Below the pieces are notes generated by a model, which saw nothing but the letters and a program-made list of their open reading frames with translations, did no database searches and had not been told where the DNA came from. A program made the position numbers and the translations under genes. DNA of 64,000 bases, taken from the NCBI RefSeq assembly GCF_009380215.1, contig NZ_WHUG01000012.1, positions 1 through 64,000 of the forward strand. Reading direction: 5' to 3'. Shown here in pieces: positions 10,085 to 17,115 of this stretch (position 1 is the stretch's first letter; the number at the start of each line of letters is the position of its first letter). Source of the DNA: Rugamonas aquatica. Lineage in GTDB: Bacteria; Pseudomonadota; Gammaproteobacteria; Burkholderiales; Burkholderiaceae_D.

Positions 10085-11860
10085 ATGAACCGATACGTCG
10101 TCGCATTGGCGCTGGCATTCACAGGATCGACGGCCGCCGCAGCACCGGCCGACACCATCTACCGCAACGGCTACATCTACACCGTCGACGCCAAAGACAG
10201 CGTGCAGCAGGCGCTGGCCGTGCGCGCCGGCCGCATCGTCTACGTCGGCGACAATGCCGGCGCCAAACCGCTGACCGGCAAGAAGACCAAAGTGATCGAC
10301 CTGCACGGCCGCATGCTGATGCCCGGCCTGATCGACGGCCATATGCACCCGCAGTCGGGCGGCAGCCGCCTGCTCAACTGCAGCCTCGATTACGAAGCGC
10401 TGACCGTGGCCCAGTTCCAGTCGCGCATCCAGGCCTGCATCGACAAGGACAAGAAATCCGGCGCCGACCGCTGGCTGGTGGTGGTCAACTGGTTCCAGCA
10501 GGGGATGCTGCCGGACGGCGTGGAAACCACCGCCGCCACGCTGGACGCGCTCAAGACCGAACGCCCCGTCATCGTGCGCTCCTCCTTCGGCCACTCCGCG
10601 CTGCTCAACACCAAAGGCGTGCAGCTGGCCGGCATCAAGCGCGACACGCCCGATCCCGCCGGCGGCAAGATCACCCGCGACGCCAAGGGCGAAGCCACCG
10701 GCCTGCTGGAAGACGCCGCGCAGGACATGGCTATGAACCTGCTGCCGCCGCTGACGGTGGCCGAGAACCTGGCCGCCTCCAAGGCCGCGCTGGCGGCGAT
10801 GCGCAAGCAGGGCATCACCAGCTTCCTCGACGCCTACACCGATCCCGAAACCATGACCGCCTTTGCCGACCTGCACAAGCAGGGCAAGCTGACGGCGCGC
10901 GCGCACTTCGCGGTGCTGATCGACCTCGATAAAGGCGCGACGCCGCAAAGCGCGGTGGCCGAGCTGCTCAAGCAGCAGAAGCAGTTCGACCAGGGGCCGA
11001 CCGTCGTCGCGCCATCGATGCAGGTGCGCCACGCCAAGCTGTTCATGGACGGCGTGATCTCCGCGCCGGCCTTCACCGGCACCATGCTGGAGCCCTACCT
11101 GGTCAACAAGGGCACGGCGGACAAGCCGGACTGGCAGCCCGGCGCCAGCACCGGCCCGGCCAGCTACTTCTCGCCCGAGGCGCTGAGGACCACGCTGACC
11201 GAACTGGCCAACGCCCGCATCGATCCGCACATCCACGTCGACGGCGACCGCGCCGTGCGCGAATCGCTGGACGCCATCGAAGCCCTGCGCGCCACGCCCG
11301 CCGGCAAGGCCATGCGCCCCGCGCTGGCGCACGACGAAATCGTCGCCCCGGCCGACTACCCGCGCTTCGCCAAACTGGATGTGACGCCGGTGCTGTCCTT
11401 CCAGTGGGGGAAACCGGCGCCCGACACCGTGGGCGCGCTGAAGGACTACATGGGCCCGCAGCGCTACGCCATCGTCGAACCGCAGGCGCTGCTGCTGAAC
11501 GCCGGCGCGCGCATCGCCTATGGCAGCGACTGGCCGGTCGATCCGCTCGACGAATGGTTCGCGCTCAAGGTCGGCGTGACCCGCACCGCCGCGCCCAACG
11601 CCGGCAAGGAGTACGAAGGCACGCTGGGACCGCAGCCCGGCATGCCGCGCGCCGCCGTGCTGCGCGCCATCACGCTCAACGCCGCGTACACGCTGCGCCA
11701 GGAGGCGCTTACCGGTTCGCTGGAGCCGGGCAAGCTGGCCGACATGATCGTATTGGACCGGAATTTCTTCACCATCCCGGCCGAGGACATCGCCAACATC
11801 AAGGTGCTGCAGACTATGGTGGGCGGCAAAATTGTGTATCAGGCCAAGAGCATGCGTTAA
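10085..11860 (+). CDS. Exported amidohydrolase (YtcJ-like, Amidohydro_3)
   Basis: 591 residues with a signal peptide ending at about residue 20 (TAAAAPA). It has the metal-dependent amidohydrolase barrel: LIDGHMHPQSGG with the first histidines after the strand-1 region, HIHVDGDRAV later, and AYGSDWPVDPLDEW with the catalytic aspartate; the end (LEPGKLADMIVLDRNFF) is the usual small beta-sandwich. YtcJ relatives hydrolyse C-N bonds of small amides; the true substrate is unknown. It is probably co-transcribed with the EamA permease 14 bp upstream. Confidence 0.87.
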   Translation: MNRYVVALALAFTGSTAAAAPADTIYRNGYIYTVDAKDSVQQALAVRAGRIVYVGDNAGAKPLTGKKTKVIDLHGRMLMPGLIDGHMHPQSGGSRLLNCSLDYEALTVAQFQSRIQACIDKDKKSGADRWLVVVNWFQQGMLPDGVETTAATLDALKTERPVIVRSSFGHSALLNTKGVQLAGIKRDTPDPAGGKITRDAKGEATGLLEDAAQDMAMNLLPPLTVAENLAASKAALAAMRKQGITSFLDAYTDPETMTAFADLHKQGKLTARAHFAVLIDLDKGATPQSAVAELLKQQKQFDQGPTVVAPSMQVRHAKLFMDGVISAPAFTGTMLEPYLVNKGTADKPDWQPGASTGPASYFSPEALRTTLTELANARIDPHIHVDGDRAVRESLDAIEALRATPAGKAMRPALAHDEIVAPADYPRFAKLDVTPVLSFQWGKPAPDTVGALKDYMGPQRYAIVEPQALLLNAGARIAYGSDWPVDPLDEWFALKVGVTRTAAPNAGKEYEGTLGPQPGMPRAAVLRAITLNAAYTLRQEALTGSLEPGKLADMIVLDRNFFTIPAEDIANIKVLQTMVGGKIVYQAKSMR

Positions 11861-11900
11861 GATGTCGGCCTTTAGATAAACAGGCATAAACAAGCCCGCC

Positions 11901-12410
11901 ATGGAACTCGCCATCTCCCTGCTGATTATCGCCGTCACCGGCCTGGTGGTCTACGCGATCATCAAGACCAATCCGGCCAAGCCGATGCAGCTGCCGGCAC
12001 GCCCGGCCACGCCCTACGAGCCGGCGCTGCCCGAAGGCGCTCCCGCGCTGCACTGGTCCGACGACGGCCGCTTCCTGGTCGAAGTGGTCAACGAATCGCG
12101 CTACCAGGCCACGCTCAAGGCGCTGGCCGGCGATCATGGCGACCAGGCTGCGGCCGCGCCCTACCTGGCCACGCTGGTGCCGGACGACGTCAATCCCTAC
12201 GAAAGCGCCGCCGTTGCGGTCTTCCTCGGCGGCCGCATGACGGGCTACCTGTCGCCCAAGGCATCGCTGACTTTCCGCGCGCTACTCAAGCACAAGGAGA
12301 TCGACGGCAAAATCACCAGCTGCGAAGCCCAGGTGCGCGGCGGCGGCGTGTGGCAGAACGGCCGCCTGTCGTACGTCGTGGTGCTGGACATGGAGCCGCT
12401 GGAGAAGTGA
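11901..12410 (+). CDS. Membrane-anchored HIRAN-like domain protein
   Basis: 169 residues. One transmembrane helix (about residues 4-20) is followed by a Pro-rich linker and a compact domain from about residue 58. It has the HIRAN pattern VVNESRYQATL, then LVPDDVNPYESAAVAVF and GGRMTGYLSPKAS. HIRAN domains are known from helicase-linked proteins, where they bind DNA 3' ends; a lone membrane-tethered copy has no assigned role. The TGA stop overlaps the ATG of the next gene by one base, so the two are translationally coupled. Confidence 0.7.
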   Translation: MELAISLLIIAVTGLVVYAIIKTNPAKPMQLPARPATPYEPALPEGAPALHWSDDGRFLVEVVNESRYQATLKALAGDHGDQAAAAPYLATLVPDDVNPYESAAVAVFLGGRMTGYLSPKASLTFRALLKHKEIDGKITSCEAQVRGGGVWQNGRLSYVVVLDMEPLEK

Positions 12411-13165
12411 TGAAGGTGTACGCCCTTTCCCTGCTGATGGCGGCAGGCGCCGCGTCGGCCCAGACGCCGGCGGCACCGCCGGTACCACCGCCAGCTGCGC
12501 CGCTGGCGCTGCACTTTTCGCACAGCCCGCCGCTGCAATACGCCGACTCGCGCGGCGTGCTGACCGGCCATGTCGCCAAGCCAGCCATCGCCGCGCTGAA
12601 GGCCGCGGGCATTCCCTTCCAGGTGCGGCAGACGCCGGCCAAGATGCAGCTGGTGCTGATGCAGGGCGACCAGGAGCAGGCCTGCATGCTGGGCTGGCTG
12701 CAAACGCCGGAGCGCGAGCGCACCGGCAAATTCTCGGAAGTGGTGTACGAAGACAAGCGCCCGTTTGCGCTGACGTGGAACGGCAACGCCGCCATGCACG
12801 ACGAGGAACCGCTGAAGGACACGCTGTCCGACAAGAACCTGCGCGCAGTGGTGACCCGGGGCGCCTCCTACGGCGTCGCGATCGACCGCGGCCTGCTGCG
12901 CTACAAGACAACCACCATCCCCAGCACGGCCGACACCCAGCAGCTGCTGGACATGCTGCGCCGGCACAGCATCGATTACTTCTTCATCACGGAGGAGGAA
13001 CTGGAGGAAGCCGTCAAGACTTCGGGATATCCGGCTTCGCACTACAAGCGGATCTACTTCTCCGACCTGTACAAAGGCTACGAGCGTCGCCTGTGGTGCA
13101 GCAAGTCGGTGCCGGACGAGACGTTCAAACGCTTGAACGCCGCCATCGTCCGGCTGCGCAAATAA
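12410..13165 (+). CDS. Periplasmic substrate-binding protein (PBP2-like)
   Basis: 251 residues with a signal peptide (cleaved near ASAQ) and a Pro/Ala linker. The rest resembles extracellular solute-binding proteins of the SBP_bac_3/PBP2 fold, including TSGYPASHYKRIYF and a final helix (DETFKRLNAAIVRLRK). No ABC permease or ATPase gene is adjacent, so it may be an orphan binding or sensing protein. Its ATG overlaps the preceding stop, and its TAA is immediately followed by the convergent trmB stop with no spacer. Confidence 0.7.
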   Translation: MKVYALSLLMAAGAASAQTPAAPPVPPPAAPLALHFSHSPPLQYADSRGVLTGHVAKPAIAALKAAGIPFQVRQTPAKMQLVLMQGDQEQACMLGWLQTPERERTGKFSEVVYEDKRPFALTWNGNAAMHDEEPLKDTLSDKNLRAVVTRGASYGVAIDRGLLRYKTTTIPSTADTQQLLDMLRRHSIDYFFITEEELEEAVKTSGYPASHYKRIYFSDLYKGYERRLWCSKSVPDETFKRLNAAIVRLRK

Positions 13166-13885
13166 TTACTTCTTGGTGAAGACCAGGTCCCACACGCCGT
13201 GGCCCAGTTTCAGGCCGCGGTTTTCAAACTTGGTCAGCGGACGATAAGCCGGCTGCGGCGCATAGCCGTCGGCGGTGTTCTGCAAACCCTCTTCCGCGCC
13301 CAGCACTTCCAGCATCTGCACCGCGTAGTCTTCCCAGTCGGTGGCGCAATGCAGGTAGCCGCCCACGGACAGCTTCTGCACCAGCAGCTTGACGAACGGC
13401 GACTGGATCAGGCGGCGCTTGTTGTGGCGGGCCTTGTGCCAAGGGTCCGGGAAGTAGATGTGCACGCCGTGCAGCGAGCCGTCCGGGATCATCTGGTTCA
13501 GCACTTCGACCGCATCGTGCTGGATCGCCTTCAGATTGGTCAGGCCCTGCTCTTCGATCAGCTTGAGCAGGCTGCCCACGCCGGGCGTGTGCACTTCCAC
13601 GCCGATGAAGTCCTTCTCCGGCATCACGCCGGCGATGTGCGCCGTGGTGCCGCCCATGCCGAAGCCGATCTCCAGCACCACCGGCGCCTTGCGGCCGAAA
13701 GCCTTCTCATAATCGAGCGGCGCCTTGGCGTATTCGATCATGTACTTCGGGCTCAGTTCTTCCAGCGCGCGCGCCTGCGCCGTCGACAGGCGGCCGGCGC
13801 GGGTGACGAAACTGCGGATGCGGTGTTCGGTCGGGTCGTAGAGCATAGGCCGCGCTGGGCCGTCTTTAGGGGTATCGGAAGACAT
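13166..13885 (-). CDS. trmB: tRNA (guanine-N7)-methyltransferase
   Basis: 239 residues. It adds the m7G46 methyl group in tRNA variable loops using SAM. The SAM motif is LEIGFGMGG and the catalytic/tRNA-binding signature is FPDPWHKARHNKRR, with the C-terminal region typical of TrmB. Start ATG 13885 is preferred; an in-frame TTG at 13909 would add eight residues. Neither has a strong ribosome site. Confidence 0.95.
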   Translation of the reverse strand: MSSDTPKDGPARPMLYDPTEHRIRSFVTRAGRLSTAQARALEELSPKYMIEYAKAPLDYEKAFGRKAPVVLEIGFGMGGTTAHIAGVMPEKDFIGVEVHTPGVGSLLKLIEEQGLTNLKAIQHDAVEVLNQMIPDGSLHGVHIYFPDPWHKARHNKRRLIQSPFVKLLVQKLSVGGYLHCATDWEDYAVQMLEVLGAEEGLQNTADGYAPQPAYRPLTKFENRGLKLGHGVWDLVFTKK

Positions 13886-14018
13886 GGGATGAACTGAGTC
13901 GATAATCAATGAGGCAGCATTATATCAGCCACCCAGGCCCGCCCCGCCCTCGCCGCCGCCCCACTTCAGCAAATGATTGACACCCAGTTTGAGTTCAGGT
14001 CTAATCGTGCTCAGTGTC

Positions 14019-14034
14019 TTGAAAACGTTTTCAA
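14019..14034. promoter_or_regulatory. LacI-type operator upstream of the beta-glucosidase
   Basis: The perfect palindrome TTGAAAACGTTTTCAA ends 31 bp before the glucosidase start codon. The same core GAAAACGTTTTC occurs in the TonB-receptor/halogenase intergenic region at 19648-19659. Length, CG centre and symmetry are those of LacI/GalR-family operators. No lacI-type gene is in the window, so the regulator must be encoded elsewhere. Confidence 0.8.
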
Positions 14035-14065
14035 ACACTCCCGTTAATCCTCAAACGACATCAAC

Positions 14066-15406
14066 ATGACCGATTTCACGCAATTTCCGCCCTCGTTCAC
14101 CTGGGGCGTGGCCACCAGCGCGTTCCAGATTGAAGGCGGCGCGGCCGCCGACGGCAAGGGGCCGTCGATCTGGGACACCTTCAGCCACACCCCCGGCAAA
14201 GTCATCGACGGCAGCAATGGCGATGTCGCCTGCGACCACTATCACCGCTACCCGGAAGACGTGGCCATCATGGCCGGCCTGGGCGTGGACGCCTACCGCT
14301 TCTCGATGGCCTGGTCGCGCGTGCAGCCGCAGGGCAAGGGCGCGTGGAACGAAGCCGGTTTCGCCTTTTACGACCGTCTGCTGTCCGAGCTGGAGGCCAA
14401 GGGCATAGACGCCCACGTCACGCTGTACCACTGGGATCTGCCGCAGGGCCTGCAGGACGACGGCGGCTGGCTCAATCGCGACACCGCCTACCGCTTTGCC
14501 GACTATGCCGGCGAAGTGGCGCGCCGTTTTGGCTCACGCTTGAAAACGATTGCAACGCACAATGAGCCATGGTGCACGGCCAATCTGGGCTACGGCAATG
14601 CGCAGTTCGCGCCGGGCGTGGCGGACCTGAAGCAGGCTATCCAGGTGTCGCACCACCTGCTGCTGTCGCACGGACTGGCGATGCAGGCGATGCGCGCGGC
14701 CGGCAGTCCGGCGCAGCTGGGCATCGTGCTCAATCAGTGGACCGCCGACGCGGCCACCGACAGCGCGGCCGACAAGGCGCTGGCGGAGTTCGAATATGCG
14801 CGCTCGGTGCAGTGGTTCATGGATCCCATCTTCAAGGGCAAGTACCCGGAACTGGCGCTGCAAGGGCACGGCGACAACGCGCCTGTGATCCACGAGAACG
14901 ACTTCAAGGACATCCAGCACAAGATCGACTTCCTCGGCGTGAACTACTACTTCCGCGCCTACTGCTCGGCCGAGACGCCGCCGCGCCAGCCGGAAGCGAA
15001 GCTGGGCACCACCGACATGGGCTGGGAGATCTTCCCCGACGGTCTGACCGAGCTGCTGCTGAAACTGAAGGCCGAATACGATCTGCCGCCGATCTACATC
15101 ACCGAGAACGGCATGGCCAATCCGGACGTCATCGTCGACGGCGAGATCCCCGACGAGGCGCGCATCGATTTCGTGCTGCGCCACCTGAAGGCGCTGAACG
15201 ACGCGCGCCTGCAAGGCGTGGACATCCAGGGCTACTTCCTTTGGAGCCTGCTCGACAACTTCGAATGGAACTCGGGCTATGCGAAGCGCTTCGGCATCGT
15301 GCATGTGGACTATGCGACGCAGCAGCGAACGCTGAAGCACAGCGCGCACTGGTACCGCGAATATCTGTTGAAACAAAGGCCGCAGCGCACAGCGCACGCG
15401 GCCTAG
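14066..15406 (+). CDS. GH1 beta-glucosidase
   Basis: 446 residues, no signal peptide, so cytoplasmic. Glycoside hydrolase family 1 with N-terminal FPPSFTWGVATSAFQIEGG, acid/base Glu167 in THNEPW (the family more often has TFNEPW) and nucleophile Glu347 in YITENG. The DNFEWNSGYAKRFGI segment near the end is the usual aglycone-site signature. It cleaves beta-glucosides such as cellobiose or aryl glucosides. A LacI-type palindrome lies just upstream and the MFS permease gene follows, so import and hydrolysis appear co-regulated. Confidence 0.95.
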   Translation: MTDFTQFPPSFTWGVATSAFQIEGGAAADGKGPSIWDTFSHTPGKVIDGSNGDVACDHYHRYPEDVAIMAGLGVDAYRFSMAWSRVQPQGKGAWNEAGFAFYDRLLSELEAKGIDAHVTLYHWDLPQGLQDDGGWLNRDTAYRFADYAGEVARRFGSRLKTIATHNEPWCTANLGYGNAQFAPGVADLKQAIQVSHHLLLSHGLAMQAMRAAGSPAQLGIVLNQWTADAATDSAADKALAEFEYARSVQWFMDPIFKGKYPELALQGHGDNAPVIHENDFKDIQHKIDFLGVNYYFRAYCSAETPPRQPEAKLGTTDMGWEIFPDGLTELLLKLKAEYDLPPIYITENGMANPDVIVDGEIPDEARIDFVLRHLKALNDARLQGVDIQGYFLWSLLDNFEWNSGYAKRFGIVHVDYATQQRTLKHSAHWYREYLLKQRPQRTAHAA

Positions 15407-15423
15407 AGCAAGCGTTTTAACCC

Positions 15424-15447
15424 CGCCGGCGCAGATGCCGGCGTTTT
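15424..15447 (+). terminator. Terminator or attenuator between glucosidase and MFS genes
   Basis: Stem CGCCGGC / GCCGGCG with a 6-base loop and a short TTTT tail, 17 bp after the glucosidase stop. The short T run suggests partial termination, which would lower expression of the downstream permease. Confidence 0.6.
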
Positions 15448-15509
15448 CCTTTCTACAGGCCGCAGAGCCTGATGCTTTACACTCCAACGAGAATAACGAG
15501 GACGACATC

Positions 15510-16871
15510 ATGCAAACCGCACCATCCGCCGTGCCACAAGAGCCGCAGGCCCCCGCCGCCAATCAACCGCCATCGCTGCTGCGCGCCATGTTCGCGCGCG
15601 GCACGCCGATGCTGTGGGTGCCCAGCGGTTACTTCGCGATGGCGCTGACCTACATGATGCTCACCAGCGTCACCTCCATCATGTTCAAGAACCTGGGCAT
15701 GGACAATGGCCAGGCCGCGCAGTACGCCAGCTATCTGATCCTGGCCTACACCATCAAGCCGCTGTTCGCGCCCTTCGTCGAAATGTACCGCACCAAGAAG
15801 TTCTTCGTGCTGTGCGCGCAGCTGATTATCGGCGTCGGTTTCGCCGGCGTGGCGCTGGCGATGTCGCTGCCGGACTACATGGTGGTGATGGTGTTCCTGT
15901 TCGGCGTGCTGTCGCTGGTAGGCGCCACGCAGGACATCGCCTCCGACGGCGTCTACGTCACCTCGCTGGACGCCAGGACGCAATCGCTGTTCTGCGGCAT
16001 CCAGAGCCTGAGCTGGAACATCGGCCCCATCGTCGCCTCGGGCGGCATGGTGTATTTGAGCGGCTGGCTGCACACGCACTACTTCCACCACCAGGCCGGC
16101 GTATTCGGGCCGGAGTGGATCGAATCGTGGCGCATCATCTTCTTCATCGTCGCGGCGATCACCATCGTCGCCGCCTTGTGGCATATGCGCGTGATGCCCG
16201 ATGGCGCCAAGGCGGAGAACGCGCCGGCGTCGGTGGCCGAAGCGGCCTTCATCCTCAAGGATTCCTTCGTCACCTTCTTCCAGAAGCGCGACGTGTGGAT
16301 GATGGTGTCGTTTGCCTTCCTGTTCCGGCTCAGTATCGGGCTGCTGGAAAAGATCGGTCCCTTCTTCATGGTCGATCCGGTGGCGCAAGGCGGGCTGGGA
16401 TTGTCGAACGAGATGCTGGGGCTGATCTACGGCACGTATGGATTGATCGCCGTATTGCTGGGGTCTCTGCTGGGCGGCATCTTCGTCGCGCGGCGCGGCC
16501 TGCCGGCGACCTTGTTCGTGCTGTGCTGCGCCGTCAACATCCCCAACGTCACCTTCCTGTTGATGAGCATCTACCAGCCGGACAACCTGCTGGTAATCAG
16601 CGCTGGCGTGGCGATCGAGAAGTTCTTCTTCGGTTTCGGTTCGGTGGGTTTCATGATCTATCTGATGCAGCAGCTGGCGCCGGGTAAATACACGACCACC
16701 CACTACGCGTTCGGCACGGGCCTGATGGGCTTATGCATGATGGTGACGGGCATCGTCAGCGGCCATTTGCAGCAGGCGCTGGGTTATGTGCACTACTTCT
16801 GGCTGGTGATGACAGCGACGATCCCATCGTTCATCGTCACCTGGTACGCACCGTTCCATCACAAAGACTAA
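15510..16871 (+). CDS. MFS sugar transporter, AmpG-like
   Basis: 453 residues with about twelve transmembrane segments. The first helices (GYFAMALTYMMLTSV, YLILAYTIKPLFAPFVEMY) and GATQDIASDGVYV resemble the AmpG-type branch of the major facilitator superfamily, which carries sugars or muropeptides into the cytoplasm. ATG 15510 follows a GAGG-containing leader; the upstream in-frame extension overlaps the terminator hairpin and is unlikely. Lying between a glucosidase and a TonB receptor, it is the likely inner-membrane step for the glucoside. Confidence 0.82.
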   Translation: MQTAPSAVPQEPQAPAANQPPSLLRAMFARGTPMLWVPSGYFAMALTYMMLTSVTSIMFKNLGMDNGQAAQYASYLILAYTIKPLFAPFVEMYRTKKFFVLCAQLIIGVGFAGVALAMSLPDYMVVMVFLFGVLSLVGATQDIASDGVYVTSLDARTQSLFCGIQSLSWNIGPIVASGGMVYLSGWLHTHYFHHQAGVFGPEWIESWRIIFFIVAAITIVAALWHMRVMPDGAKAENAPASVAEAAFILKDSFVTFFQKRDVWMMVSFAFLFRLSIGLLEKIGPFFMVDPVAQGGLGLSNEMLGLIYGTYGLIAVLLGSLLGGIFVARRGLPATLFVLCCAVNIPNVTFLLMSIYQPDNLLVISAGVAIEKFFFGFGSVGFMIYLMQQLAPGKYTTTHYAFGTGLMGLCMMVTGIVSGHLQQALGYVHYFWLVMTATIPSFIVTWYAPFHHKD

Positions 16872-16890
16872 GTCGGTAAGAGAACAAGTA

Positions 16891-16924
16891 AAAGGGCCGG
16901 TGCTTAAAACGCCGGCCCTTTTTC
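16891..16924 (+). terminator. Rho-independent terminator after the MFS gene
   Basis: Stem AAGGGCCGG / CCGGCCCTT with an 11-base loop and a T5 tail, about 20 bp after the stop codon. Confidence 0.85.
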
Positions 16925-16944
16925 CATCTCAATCCGGGGTCACA

Positions 16945-17036
16945 ATCCGGGGTCAGGTCCTCCATTTCTACACGAGCACTGCCTTAGTTGGTCCTACGGA
17001 CCAGCCCGTGTAGAAATGGGGGACCTGACCCCGGAT
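16945..17036. repeat. Long palindromic repeat, GGGGTCA-ACACG family
   Basis: Two 30-base inverted arms (16945-16974 and 17007-17036) match at 29 of 30 positions and enclose a 32-base loop that itself holds a GGTCC/GGACC hairpin. The first twelve bases (AATCCGGGGTCA) are also duplicated directly in front (16931-16942). The arm shares about 22 of 29 positions with the palindrome at 52732-52815. It lies between the ends of two convergent genes, flanked by a terminator on each side. Confidence 0.85.
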
Positions 17037-17072
17037 AAAAAAAAATCCCCTCGGCCTTGAGGGGCCGAGGGG
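17037..17072 (-). terminator. Rho-independent terminator for the TonB receptor
   Basis: On the minus strand, a ten-pair stem (arms 17063-17072 and 17047-17056, CCCCTCGGCC type) with a 6-base loop, followed by a run of at least nine T (A run at 17037-17045 on the plus strand). It lies 44 bp past the receptor stop codon. Confidence 0.9.
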
Positions 17073-17115
17073 TTGGAAGACCACTACAACTGGGACTACA
17101 GGAAAAACTCTGTGC

